NCBI GenBank assembly: GCA_035548375.1
Contig: DASZTG010000060.1
Location: 1 to 64,000, forward strand
Source: JACQAP01 sp035548375
Lineage (GTDB): Bacteria; Pseudomonadota; Gammaproteobacteria; Burkholderiales; JACQAP01
Reading direction: 5' to 3'
DNA: 64,000 nucleotides
Positions 31,512 through 40,858 of the stretch are shown here, one piece after another. Each line of letters opens with the position of its first letter. Position 1 is the stretch's first letter. The notes under the pieces were generated by a model. That model searched no databases, had not been told where the DNA came from, and saw only the letters and a list, made by a program, of their open reading frames with translations. The translations under genes were made by a program, and so were the position numbers.

Positions 31512-33340
31512 CGGTGCCTGAGGCCGTCCAGCTGGCCCAACGACTCGTCGAGGATCAGCAGTTGCAGCATGCCCTCGGCAAGGGATTCGTCGCTCGCGAG
31601 ATAGGATTCGCCCATTGCGTCGACGGCTTCGCCGGAGAGCATTCCTCCGCTCAGGGATTGCAGTCGCTCGCCCAGCCCGGCAAATCGCGGCCGCAGCGCA
31701 CCGCGCAGCCAGGGCTTCAGGGGCGGGTTGAAGCCGCGCTTCTTGCGCGCGAACAGATCGATGCCCTTGAGCCCATCCAGGCCCGGGGCAAACAGCAGCT
31801 TCGGCGGCGTCGTGAAGCGCTGTTCCTGGGGAACGCCGAGCAGCGTCTGGAACAGCACGTGGTCGAGCAGCGGGGCGCGCAACTCGAGACCATGCGCCAT
31901 GGTGCACAAGTCGCCTTTGCGCAGGATGTACTCCGGCAGGTAGTTGGTCCAGTCCGCGAGCAGCATGTCCGTCAACGCATCGTCTGCCACTCCATCGGCG
32001 GCACGCCAATACAGCAGATGCCGCAGCTGCCGGCCGCCTTGCAGGAAACGCCGCTGCTGCGGGCGCAGACCCGAGAAGCGCAGGCTGTAGGCGTCGCGCC
32101 AGGGCATTTTCATCTCGATCGCGATTTTCGCGATGCCGCCGCGCGCCATCGAGCTGGCGACCGGCAGGCCGTCAACTTGCAAGCCGCGACGCCAGCGACT
32201 GCGAAGGTGCTGGCCGATGCGCTTGTAGCCCGCCAGCAATTCGTCGCCGCCATCGCCTCCGAGCACCACCTTCACGTGTTTCGTCGTTTCCCGCGCGAGA
32301 TACCACGTGGGGAAGCTGCTGGGATCCGCAAAGGGTTCGTCGAGGTCCGCCACGATGCGCGCGAAGTCGCCGGCGATGTCCTCCGCGACCGGAATCGTGA
32401 GGTTGCCCAGTCCGAGCTTGCCGGCGATCTCCTTCGCATCGGCGCTTTCGTCCATGGACGAGCCGGCGAATCCGGCGGTAAACGTCCGCAGGTCCTTGTG
32501 GCCGAGCCTGGCCAGGCGGCTGGCAACCAGCGATGAATCGATGCCGCCGCTCAGGAAAACACCGAGCGGACGATCGGCGACCGTTCGCATCTCGACGGCG
32601 CGATCCAGCGTGTCGAGCCAGTCGCCTTCGCGCGGCGCGGGCTGCCAGTAGCGCACCTTCTCCAGGCGACGCGATTCAAGGTCGAAGCTGAGATAGTGGC
32701 CGTTCTCGAGCCGGCTGATCGATGAGAACGCGGTGCGCGGCGCCGGGATGTAGCGATGCGCGAGGTAGGCGTCGATGCCTTCCGCGGAAAACTGACGCTT
32801 GTCCGCCGGCAAAAAAGGCAGCACGGCGCGCACGGTGGATCCGAAGGCAAGGTTGCCGTCGAACGCGGCGTACACCAGCGGCTTCAATCCCATGCGATCG
32901 CGCACCATCCAAACCGTGCGCCGACGCAGGTCGACGATCGTGAACGCGAACATGCCGCGCAGCCGGGACAGGCAATCGACGCCCCAGGCTTCGTACGCGT
33001 GCAGAATGAACTCGGTGTCGGACCGGTTGCGAAAAACGTAGCCCAGCGCCTTCAGCTCCTCCGCGGAGCGCGCCCAGTCATAGACCTCGCCGTTGTAGCA
33101 AATCCAGACGTCGCCGGCGTCGTTCGCCATCGGCTGGTCCGCTTCAGGCCGGGGATCGATGATCGACAGGCGGGCATGCAGCAGCGCGTTGGCGGCGCCC
33201 CCCTGCGTCCGCTCGAAGCGCCGGTTCCAGAGCACGGCATGTTGCGCGTCAGGGCCGCGCCGGCGCAAGACATCGAGCATGCGCTCAGGCGTTTGCGGCG
33301 CAACGGGTTCGAGCGAGAAGAATCCGGCAATTCCACACAT
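31508..33340 (-). CDS. asnB: AsnB-type glutamine amidotransferase / asparagine synthase
   Basis: 610 residues, full length. N-terminal nucleophile Cys2 in MCGIAGFF, the RRGPDAQ loop and the Ntn segment ICYNGEVYDW. The synthetase domain has the PP-loop LSGGIDSSLVAS and the GGDGGDELLAGY region. Sequence alone cannot say whether the acceptor is aspartate or a sugar carboxylate. Setting between LPS glycosyltransferases favours amidation of a uronic acid or similar sugar, as for WbpS-type enzymes. Confidence 0.87.
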   Translation of the reverse strand: MCGIAGFFSLEPVAPQTPERMLDVLRRRGPDAQHAVLWNRRFERTQGGAANALLHARLSIIDPRPEADQPMANDAGDVWICYNGEVYDWARSAEELKALGYVFRNRSDTEFILHAYEAWGVDCLSRLRGMFAFTIVDLRRRTVWMVRDRMGLKPLVYAAFDGNLAFGSTVRAVLPFLPADKRQFSAEGIDAYLAHRYIPAPRTAFSSISRLENGHYLSFDLESRRLEKVRYWQPAPREGDWLDTLDRAVEMRTVADRPLGVFLSGGIDSSLVASRLARLGHKDLRTFTAGFAGSSMDESADAKEIAGKLGLGNLTIPVAEDIAGDFARIVADLDEPFADPSSFPTWYLARETTKHVKVVLGGDGGDELLAGYKRIGQHLRSRWRRGLQVDGLPVASSMARGGIAKIAIEMKMPWRDAYSLRFSGLRPQQRRFLQGGRQLRHLLYWRAADGVADDALTDMLLADWTNYLPEYILRKGDLCTMAHGLELRAPLLDHVLFQTLLGVPQEQRFTTPPKLLFAPGLDGLKGIDLFARKKRGFNPPLKPWLRGALRPRFAGLGERLQSLSGGMLSGEAVDAMGESYLASDESLAEGMLQLLILDESLGQLDGLRHR

Positions 33341-33407
33341 GGTTCAGGAGACTCGGTCGTCCCGGCGCGGGGGCCGGCACGCATCCAAAGGTAGCAAGCG
33401 GTTCATG

Positions 33408-34559
33408 TCATATGGGGCGCGCGGCCGGGGCCTGCAACAGGCGCTGGTACAGTTCCAGCAGTTCGCGGGTCATGGCTGGCAGGGAGAAGCGTTCTGCGAG
33501 TGCCCTGGCGGCGGCTCCCGCCGCCGAGCGCCTGCGGCCGTCGGCGAACGCGTCGATGGCGCTGGCAAACGCGGATGCATCGAGCGCATCGCACACGTAT
33601 CCCGTCCTGCCCGATTCAAGGATCTCGGCGGCGCCGGATTTCGTGCTAACGATGATCGGCAATCCCATCGCCAGCGCCTCCAGGCTGGCATTGGCGAACG
33701 GCTCGTACAGGCTCGCCATCGCGAACACATCGGCTGCCGCATAGAATGGTCTGGGGTCGGCTTGCGCGCCGGCAAAATGGACTCGCGCCAGCACGCCCAG
33801 CGCATCCGCCAGCCGGCGGTATCGCGCTTCGTGCTTGTCGCGCCCGACCACGACCAGGTGAAACGGCGCCTTTGCGATCGCGAGTGCACGCAACAGCACG
33901 GCGACGCCTTTGCGCTCGAACCCTGAACCCACGTGCAAAACGATCAATGCATCTTCCGGAATGCCCAGCTTCCTGCGTACGGCCGGCCCCAGGCGCGGTC
34001 GCAAGCCGGGATGGAACACCTCCAGGTCCACGCCGTTGTAGACGACATGCAGCTTGTCGGCGGCGATCCTGAAGTGCCGCAGGATTTCATCCCTGACCAT
34101 GCCAGAATTGCAGATCACCGCTCGCAGACGCATGCTTTCGAACATGTGCTTTTCCGCGCGCAGCAGATACCAGTGGTGGGGATTCAGGTACACGCCGATT
34201 CGACCGGCCGGGCTCATTCCCCGCGCGCGTTGTGCAAGCCACTCCTTGTGCACGCCGTCGCCCGCGCGAAAGAGATCGCAACATTCGAGCCGTTCATGGG
34301 ACTGCACGAGGTCATAGCTCGCATGCGCCTGGTGGCGACAGACTGCATTGGCGAATCCCCAGTCGCGCCAGGTGCTGCCGAGGTACCAGGGCTTGAGTTC
34401 CACGACCGCCTGGCCGGGTTCGCGGTTCCATTGGCGGGTGATCAGCGTGACTTGCGCGCCGCGGTGCGAGAGTTCCTGCATCGCCCGGCCGACGAAGCGC
34501 TCGGCGCCGCCCGCGGGATTGTATTTCTGGCGGACCAGCGCAATGCGCGGTCCGCTCAA
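33408..34559 (-). CDS. GT4 glycosyltransferase (WaaG-like)
   Basis: 383 residues. Starts at a TTG that overlaps the previous gene's stop. N-terminal ALVRQKYNPAGGAERFVGRA is the GT4 donor-fold opening. C-terminal Rossmann motifs: VVYNGVDLEVFHPG, LHVGSGFERKGVAVLLRAL and the catalytic EX7E as EPFANASLEALAMG. The TTG start is forced: I see no ATG in the N-terminal stretch upstream of a reasonable beginning. Retaining transferase in core LPS synthesis. Confidence 0.86.
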   Translation of the reverse strand: MSGPRIALVRQKYNPAGGAERFVGRAMQELSHRGAQVTLITRQWNREPGQAVVELKPWYLGSTWRDWGFANAVCRHQAHASYDLVQSHERLECCDLFRAGDGVHKEWLAQRARGMSPAGRIGVYLNPHHWYLLRAEKHMFESMRLRAVICNSGMVRDEILRHFRIAADKLHVVYNGVDLEVFHPGLRPRLGPAVRRKLGIPEDALIVLHVGSGFERKGVAVLLRALAIAKAPFHLVVVGRDKHEARYRRLADALGVLARVHFAGAQADPRPFYAAADVFAMASLYEPFANASLEALAMGLPIIVSTKSGAAEILESGRTGYVCDALDASAFASAIDAFADGRRRSAAGAAARALAERFSLPAMTRELLELYQRLLQAPAARPI

Positions 34560-35653
34560 GCGGTCTGCTCCAGCAGGGAATGCACCGCATCCAGCACTTG
34601 CTGCGGCTCCAGCACTTCCAGGCAGTCGCTGCGCTTGCCGCCGCCGCAGCCATCCTTGCCACAGGGCCGGCATGGATGAGACGACGTGACGATGCGATTG
34701 GCTACCTGCCAGGGGCCCCATTCGATGTCGCCGCTCGGGCCGAACAGCGCCACCGTCGGCGTACCCATTGCCGCGGCGATGTGCATGGGTGCGGAATCCA
34801 TGCCGAAGTAGAGGCGCGCCTTCGCGATGAGGGCAGCCAGCTCCTTCAGCGAAAACGTGCCCGGGAAATGCGGGACCGGCTGCGCCAGATGCCGCATGGC
34901 CTCGGAAAGCAGGCGCTTCTCGATCGCGTCGGGGCCGCTGACCAGCACGACCTGCCTGCCTTCGGCAACCAGCGCATCGCAGAACGCTGCGACACGCTGC
35001 GGGGGCCAGCACTTGAAGAACCAGCGGGAACCCGGATGGACGAGGATGAACGATCGTTCGCGCAGTCCGTTTTGCGCCATCGCCTTTTCCACCGCCGCGA
35101 CGGCTGGCGCATCGACGGACAGCACGAGCCGGCTACCCGCCTTGTCCGGATAAACGCCGATCCGGCGCAGCGCGTCCAGATTGATGTCGACGGTGTGGCG
35201 GCGATTGCCGCCGATTACCGGATAGCGATGCGTGAAGCTTTTGCGGTAGTACCTTGCCGGCCGCAGGTCGGGCGCCACCGAAAAACGCGGCCGCAGCAAG
35301 CGAGCCGCCCAGATGCCGCGCACATGCTCGGTCAGGTGCACGATCAGGTCGTAATTTCGACGACGCATCGCCGAAAGCAATCGCAATTCGCCGCGGAAGC
35401 GCTGCCAGGCACCCATGCGCTTCCACGACCGGTCGATCTCGTGCAGGACGGTGAGGCCTGGGTGACCGCGCAGCATGTCGGCGGTATCGGCATAGACGAG
35501 GGCATCGACTTCGAGATGCGGGGCCCGCGATTTCAGCGTCGAGATGACGGGCGACGCCAACAGTACGTCGCCCAGGTTGCGCAGCTTGATGACCAGCACG
35601 CGACGCACCTGGTCGAGCGGCACGGCGTCCGGCGGAAGGAAAATTTCGGACAA
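34556..35653 (-). CDS. rfaQ: Lipopolysaccharide heptosyltransferase III-like (RfaQ/WaaQ family GT9)
   Basis: 365 residues. N-terminal RRVLVIKLRNLGDVLLASPV, SFILVHPGSRWFFKCWPPQR at the acceptor cleft, and ARLYFGMDSAPMHIAAAMG plus TVALFGPSGDIEWGPW at the sugar-nucleotide site. This last motif set is typical of the RfaQ group. The C-terminus has a Cys-rich patch (HPCRPCGKDGCGGGKRSDC) shared by the group. TTG start at 35653. Function: a branch heptose on the inner core, by family. Confidence 0.87.
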   Translation of the reverse strand: MSEIFLPPDAVPLDQVRRVLVIKLRNLGDVLLASPVISTLKSRAPHLEVDALVYADTADMLRGHPGLTVLHEIDRSWKRMGAWQRFRGELRLLSAMRRRNYDLIVHLTEHVRGIWAARLLRPRFSVAPDLRPARYYRKSFTHRYPVIGGNRRHTVDINLDALRRIGVYPDKAGSRLVLSVDAPAVAAVEKAMAQNGLRERSFILVHPGSRWFFKCWPPQRVAAFCDALVAEGRQVVLVSGPDAIEKRLLSEAMRHLAQPVPHFPGTFSLKELAALIAKARLYFGMDSAPMHIAAAMGTPTVALFGPSGDIEWGPWQVANRIVTSSHPCRPCGKDGCGGGKRSDCLEVLEPQQVLDAVHSLLEQTA

Positions 35654-35761
35654 GCTTGGAGGGCTCCAGTGCCGCGGTCGATGCGCGGTGCGCGGCTGCA
35701 GCCCGGATTATAGCCGTGGCGCGGAAAGAATCCGAAGCGAGGCTTCGAGGCGCACCGTCGG

Positions 35762-36514
35762 CTATCTTGCCGACTGCCTGCGCCAAAGCGCGAACAGCTT
35801 GGCGTTTTTCGCAAAAGTGTTCATGCAGCCGATCGAGATGTGCACCAGCCCCGGTATCCCATCAAGGAACCCGCCTCGGAAGAGGTAAAACTTGATGAAG
35901 CGCACAAGCGGCGACAGGACCAGCCTAAGCACGCTCGGGCGCACGCCCCGGCGGTAGAGCTCCTCGGCCTGGACGGTCGTATATTCGTTCTGCTTTCGGA
36001 GGTAGGAATCCAGGGATTCGGCGGACTCGTGCAGCAGGTCGCCCTGGATCCTGCCGACCGGCACGCCGGTCATGACTTTTTCGTGGACGGGATCTTCGGA
36101 CCACTGCGCGCTGCGCCGATCGAACAGCCTGACGATGCGATCCGGATAGCCCTCGCCGTGCCGAAGCCAGCTTCCCATGAAGCGGTTGCGTCGCGTGATC
36201 TCGTAAGCCTGGAACTGCACCGACGCAAACGCGTGTTCGATGCCAACGCGCAATTCGGGGCTGACGATTTCGTCGGCGTCGACGCAAAGCACCCAGTCGT
36301 TCGCCGCCTGGTTGACCGCGAAATTCTTTTGCGGTCCATAGCCGCTCCACTCGTGGTCCATGACCCTTGCCCCGCGGGCCCTTGCCACTTCGCGCGTGCG
36401 GTCGATGCTGCCGGAATCGACGACGACGATTTCCTGGCACCAGGCGAGCGCGTCCAGGCAGGCGCCGATCGCGACCTCTTCGTTCCTGGCGATGACGACG
36501 GCGGAAAGATTCAT
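35762..36514 (-). CDS. GT2 glycosyltransferase, WaaE/LgtF-like
   Basis: 250 residues. GT-A fold: LSAVVIARNEEVAIGACLDA, EIVVVDSGSIDRTREVARA, ADEIVSPELR for the metal DxD-like site (VLCVDADE), and the WaaE hallmark EDPVHEKV. The C-terminal LRLVLSPLVRFIKFYLFRGG segment is amphipathic and typical of LgtF/WaaE enzymes that add beta-glucose to heptose I. First gene of the minus-strand core-LPS run; a divergent promoter should lie in 36515-36688. Confidence 0.88.
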   Translation of the reverse strand: MNLSAVVIARNEEVAIGACLDALAWCQEIVVVDSGSIDRTREVARARGARVMDHEWSGYGPQKNFAVNQAANDWVLCVDADEIVSPELRVGIEHAFASVQFQAYEITRRNRFMGSWLRHGEGYPDRIVRLFDRRSAQWSEDPVHEKVMTGVPVGRIQGDLLHESAESLDSYLRKQNEYTTVQAEELYRRGVRPSVLRLVLSPLVRFIKFYLFRGGFLDGIPGLVHISIGCMNTFAKNAKLFALWRRQSAR

Positions 36515-36688
36515 CGTCCGCGGGCGAATCCCGATCTCATGGGCGAATCATCACATTCACACCCGGGGCGCGCAACCGGGGCTCTCGATTGCGGCAGCCT
36601 ATGCGACCCGCCGGGGCCGTAGTATATTGCGGCGCCAAATGCTTCCGTTTCAATCGAAGTTGCCCGTCAGCGGGCATTCCCCCTGACG

Positions 36689-37558
36689 ATGAGGCACCCG
36701 AGCGAGTTCACCGCGCTGGAATGGCTGGAGCTGCTGCCCTTGCGGCACGCGGCCAAGCAACTGCGCAACGACGCGTGGTTGAGCTTTTACTACTCCAAAC
36801 GTCCGGCGCAACTGGATGCTTTTCTCGACTCGCAATCGCATCTTGCAGGCAAGAGTATCGCCGCCGTCATCGCATTCGAGCAGCCGTGGGCGCTGAACTG
36901 GCTCCTGCGCATGGCGAAAAGGAATGTTTCCGATACCAACGTGCTGGTGTTCGACAACTCCCGCGATCATGCAAAACGACGAGACATAGAGCGGGCCTGT
37001 AACGACAACGGCGTTGCTTACCTCGGGCTGCCGGCCAATCCGACGACACACGTCAACCGGTCGCACGGCATGGCGATGAGCTGGGTTTACCGGAACGTGA
37101 TTCGCGCGATCAGGCCGCGCAGCTTCGGCTTCCTCGACCACGACCTCATCCCGGTGCGCAAGGCGACCGTCGCGGACAAGCTGGAGAACCAACCAATATA
37201 TGGACTGGTCAATGTCGGCAAGTTCGGCTTCTGGTCCTTGTGGGCGGGTTATAGCTTCTTCGATTTTGCGTTGACCACGGGTAAATCGATCAACTTTCTC
37301 TATGACTTCTCGCGCGATCTCGACACCGGCGGGCGGAACTGGAACAGCCTGTACCGCGACATCGACAGGACCACGATGCGGCTCGCCGTGTCCCTCCAGG
37401 TGGAGATGAGCGTCCCTTCGCTCGGAATTTCGCGGCCCGTGCAATTCATCGACCGAAGCTGGCTGCATCTGGGCGGCATCAGCTACAACGACACCCTGCG
37501 AGATCGCATGGCTTTCTTCGAAGGTTTGGAGGAATGGTCAGAAAGCGCCAGCTCGTGA
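36689..37558 (+). CDS. Uncharacterised glycosyltransferase-like protein
   Basis: 289 residues of no family I recognise firmly. Features suggest a GT-A-like enzyme: VIAFEQPWALNWLLRMA, VLVFDNSRD and NDNGVAYLGLP resemble the donor Rossmann core, and SFGFLDHDLIP contains a DHD that could be the DxD metal site. No signal or membrane helix. The strand and location beside an O-antigen ligase-family gene fit envelope glycan synthesis. The TAGTATATT upstream (about 36620) could be a -10 region. Confidence 0.6.
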   Translation: MRHPSEFTALEWLELLPLRHAAKQLRNDAWLSFYYSKRPAQLDAFLDSQSHLAGKSIAAVIAFEQPWALNWLLRMAKRNVSDTNVLVFDNSRDHAKRRDIERACNDNGVAYLGLPANPTTHVNRSHGMAMSWVYRNVIRAIRPRSFGFLDHDLIPVRKATVADKLENQPIYGLVNVGKFGFWSLWAGYSFFDFALTTGKSINFLYDFSRDLDTGGRNWNSLYRDIDRTTMRLAVSLQVEMSVPSLGISRPVQFIDRSWLHLGGISYNDTLRDRMAFFEGLEEWSESASS

Positions 37559-37732
37559 AATATCGTACAAACGCTCGCGGCAACCCCGCGATCCAGACGC
37601 TGACGAATTGCGATAATTGACCGCGATGTCGAACAAGTCCAGGTTGGGCAAACGCAGTCCCCACCCACGCGCTCCCGGCAGCACGATCGAAGAAATTCGC
37701 CCACGCAATCCAAACCCTGGCCACAACAAGCA

Positions 37733-38998
37733 ATGCTGACTTCATTCAGGCAACCGCTTCTCAATGCAGCACCTGCACTGTTGCTGTTTTTCCTGCTTCT
37801 GGCCCATGTCACGGCCCTGAGGTCGATATCGCTTGTGATAGCCGCCGTCACGGCGATCTACGTCTGGCGAAAGGAAGGCTGTCCACCCATCCCCCTCAAG
37901 CTGCCTCTGCTGGTCTGGGCCGGCATGGCGCTCGCCTCCTTGGCGTGGGCGAAAGATCGCTCCTATTCGTTTTCGGAGATTCGCGTAGAGATCGGCTATT
38001 GCGTCGGATATTTCCTGGTTTTTTTCGTGCTGACGCGCAATCGGCAATGTTGGAACCTATTCCGAGCCGCCTTGCTTGCGGGGCTGGCCGTCATGACGGC
38101 GGTCGCGGTCCGGCTGTATACGCTCAATCATGACCTGCATGCGGACAGCTATCTTGGGGGCGTGCTGACGACATCGACGCTCCTCGTCACCGTCTTTCCG
38201 ATATTGCTGGCAGCCACATACGAATTCCGGCGCGAGGTCGCGCTGCTCGCCTTGAATTCCATTGCGATCGCGGCCGCCCTTGCGGTGGGATACCTGACCT
38301 TCATCCGCAATTTCATATTGTCGATCGATGCGATCGTCTTGACAGTGGCTGCCATGTTGGTCGGGCGCCATGCGTCCAGCAAACGCAGGCTTGCGGTGTT
38401 TGCATTGGTCGGCATCCTGGCGGTCGGAGGCAGCCTGGCATTCCTGCTCTCGGTCGCAAAGCATCGCTCCGGCACGCAAAGCATCGACGCGACGGTTCAG
38501 ACGACGATCGATCGGGACCCGAGGTGGAGTATCTGGGAATTCAGCCTGGACCTGATCCGGGAGCGCCCGCTTACAGGAGTCGGATTCGGACGATTCGCCG
38601 CCGTGGACCTGTATCGAAAGAACTTCCCGGATGAGATTTTCTATTCGCACGCGCACAACCCCTTTCTGAACTATGCCGTACAGATGGGGGTTGGCGGCGT
38701 GGCCGCCTTGTCGTTCCTACTCTTTGCGCTGCTTCGGGAGTTCTGGAGGCTCTGGAAATCCGGCCTGCCGCAGGTGGCATACATAGGGCTGACCGGCATC
38801 GCAATGCTGGTCGGCGTGCTGGTCAAGACACAGACGGACGATTTGTGGACCCGGCAGCAGGGCTACCTGTTCTGGGCACTCACGGGGATGATGCTCGGGT
38901 ATGCACATCGCTTGCAATCGGCCGCACCAACACCGACAAATCCGACCGCCGACAAATCCCATACAGCGACAACCGGGCGCGCCCGAAGTCGCGGATAG
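37733..38998 (+). CDS. O-antigen ligase / Wzy-like membrane protein
   Basis: 421 residues, about 11-12 membrane helices. Wzy_C-domain loop includes WEFSLDLIRERPLTGVGFGR and FYSHAHNPFLNYAVQMGVGG, holding the conserved His and the HNPFL motif of O-antigen ligases (WaaL). Joins O-antigen to lipid A-core or polymerises repeats in the periplasm. WaaL and Wzy cannot be told apart from sequence alone; adjacency to core-LPS genes favours WaaL. Preceded by a 174-nt gap with no feature I can name. Confidence 0.78.
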   Translation: MLTSFRQPLLNAAPALLLFFLLLAHVTALRSISLVIAAVTAIYVWRKEGCPPIPLKLPLLVWAGMALASLAWAKDRSYSFSEIRVEIGYCVGYFLVFFVLTRNRQCWNLFRAALLAGLAVMTAVAVRLYTLNHDLHADSYLGGVLTTSTLLVTVFPILLAATYEFRREVALLALNSIAIAAALAVGYLTFIRNFILSIDAIVLTVAAMLVGRHASSKRRLAVFALVGILAVGGSLAFLLSVAKHRSGTQSIDATVQTTIDRDPRWSIWEFSLDLIRERPLTGVGFGRFAAVDLYRKNFPDEIFYSHAHNPFLNYAVQMGVGGVAALSFLLFALLREFWRLWKSGLPQVAYIGLTGIAMLVGVLVKTQTDDLWTRQQGYLFWALTGMMLGYAHRLQSAAPTPTNPTADKSHTATTGRARSRG

Positions 38999-39019
38999 AC
39001 CCGCGCGGGACGCAAGCGC

Positions 39020-40858
39020 CTAGACCGGGGACGAGCGGTACTCCGGCACCAGGTTGCCGAGTGCAGCTCGCACTTCGGGATCCTCGGGACAGGCGGATTC
39101 TTGCAGCCACGACAACGTCGTAACCAGCCATTCGGATTGAACGGCGCGCGCGCGCGCGATCCGCAATTTCGGATGGGGCGTAGTCATCGTCTGCTCATTG
39201 TCCGCCAGCACTTCCTCGTACAGCTTTTCCCCAGGTCTCAACCCGGTGAAGACGATCTTGATGTCATCCAGCGAAAAGCCCGACAGCCGGATCATCTCGC
39301 GCGCGAGGTCGACTATGCGCACCGATTCCCCCATGTCCAGCACGAAGATCTCGCCCCCGCTCCCCATGGTCCCGGCCTGAAGTACCAACTGCGCCGCCTC
39401 GGGAATGGACATGAAGAATCGCGTGATTTCCGGATGCGTAACCGTTATCGGCCCTCCGGCCGCGATCTGCTCGCGGAATTTCGGAATGACGCTGCCTGTG
39501 CTGCCGAGCACGTTGCCGAACCGCACCATGACGAATCGCGTCGGGCCGGCATGCTGCAGCGCCTGGCATACCATCTCGGCAAGCCGCTTGCTCGCCCCCA
39601 TTACGTTCACGGGATTGACCGCCTTGTCGGTGGAAATCAATACGAATTTCTCGACTCCGTGGCGGATGGCTTCCGACGCCATGACATACGTCCCGTACAC
39701 GTTGTTTCGGACCGCTTCCCAGGCATTTTCCCGCTCCATCAACGGAACATGCTTGTACGCGGCCGCATGAAAAACGACCTCGGGCGCGTATTTCTCCAGC
39801 GTGCGCGAGACGCGCAGCGGATTTTTCACATCGCCGACCACGCAGATGACCGGGACGGCCCGGAACGTCGCCTGGAATTCCTGCTCGATCTGATACAGCG
39901 CGAATTCCGACAGTTCGTATAGCACCAGCCTCGCAGGACGATAGCGCGCGATCTGCCGGCAAAGTTCGGCTCCGATAGACCCGCCGGCACCGGTCACCAT
40001 GACCGTCTTGCCTTCGAGCAATCCCTGCAAGCCCGCGCTGTCGAGCGTAACCGGGTCTCGTCCGAGCAAGTCGTCCAGCTCGATGTTTCGTATCTGCGAG
40101 ATGCTGACCTTGCCGCTCATCAGATCGTCGAAGGAAGGCACGGTCATGATCCTGATGCCGACATTCCGACAGATACCGATAGCCAGGCGACGCGTTTCAC
40201 GGGATGCATCCGGCATGGCGATGATCGCGTGTTCGATCGCAAAGCGCGGGGCCAGCGTCGCCAGGTCGGCGATGCGCCCCAGCACGCTCGCGCCAAGGAG
40301 CTGGCGTTTCTGCTTGGTTTCGTCATCATCCAGAATTCCGATGACGCGCCATTCCGTGCTGTTCGCAAGATCCTTCAGCAGCGACACCGCGGCATCGCCC
40401 GCCCCCAGAATCACGACTGCCTTGCCGTTTATCGCGCCAAGCTTTCCGATGTGACGTTCCTTCAAGGCCCGATACAACAGGCGGCTTCCACCCATGGCGA
40501 ACAGGAGAAGCATCGGATGCAGCACGTAGACCGACCTTGGCACCACGAAACCGGGCTGAATCAGAACCACCAGCGCGGGAAGAGCAACCGCCGCGATGCC
40601 CACCGCGATCAGGATCAGGCGCAGATCGTGGATGCTCGCATAGCGCCACAGACCTCTGTAGAGGCCGAATCGCCAGAAGCACAGGGCATCCAGGGCCATG
40701 ACCCAGCCCACCGTCGTCCACATGGCCGGCAGATACTCGGCCGGAATGTCGAAATTGAACCTGAACCAGAAAGCGGCGAGCCAGGTTGCCGCGGCCGCCA
40801 CGAGGTCATGCAGGAAAGCGAGAGCAGATCGCGGGTTGATGACGGGCAATTTAGCCAT
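39020..40858 (-). CDS. WbpM/CapD-like nucleotide-sugar 4,6-dehydratase
   Basis: 612 residues from the ATG at 40858. Four N-terminal membrane helices (about 10-125), a Rossmann CoA-binding-like domain (KAVVILGAGDAAVSLLKDL), then the SDR catalytic domain: VMVTGAGGSIGAELCRQI, a Ser-Thr region FVLISTDKAVNPVNVMGASK (catalytic Met/Lys of the MxxxK type), and ending EKLYEEVLADNEQT. Makes UDP-4-keto-6-deoxy-GlcNAc (or a FlaA1-type C5 product) at the inner membrane. Partner of the WbpL- and WbpV-like genes beside it. Overlaps the next gene upstream by 8 nt. Confidence 0.92.
   Translation of the reverse strand: MAKLPVINPRSALAFLHDLVAAAATWLAAFWFRFNFDIPAEYLPAMWTTVGWVMALDALCFWRFGLYRGLWRYASIHDLRLILIAVGIAAVALPALVVLIQPGFVVPRSVYVLHPMLLLFAMGGSRLLYRALKERHIGKLGAINGKAVVILGAGDAAVSLLKDLANSTEWRVIGILDDDETKQKRQLLGASVLGRIADLATLAPRFAIEHAIIAMPDASRETRRLAIGICRNVGIRIMTVPSFDDLMSGKVSISQIRNIELDDLLGRDPVTLDSAGLQGLLEGKTVMVTGAGGSIGAELCRQIARYRPARLVLYELSEFALYQIEQEFQATFRAVPVICVVGDVKNPLRVSRTLEKYAPEVVFHAAAYKHVPLMERENAWEAVRNNVYGTYVMASEAIRHGVEKFVLISTDKAVNPVNVMGASKRLAEMVCQALQHAGPTRFVMVRFGNVLGSTGSVIPKFREQIAAGGPITVTHPEITRFFMSIPEAAQLVLQAGTMGSGGEIFVLDMGESVRIVDLAREMIRLSGFSLDDIKIVFTGLRPGEKLYEEVLADNEQTMTTPHPKLRIARARAVQSEWLVTTLSWLQESACPEDPEVRAALGNLVPEYRSSPV

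Noticed and set aside
36600..36640. TTGCGG and TAGTATATT as a promoter for 36689
   Set aside because: The spacing between the two boxes is about 28 nt, too long for sigma-70.
39130..39165. GCGCGCGCGC run
   Set aside because: Simple alternating GC inside the WbpM-like gene, read as Ala-Arg codons; no sign of a repeat element.
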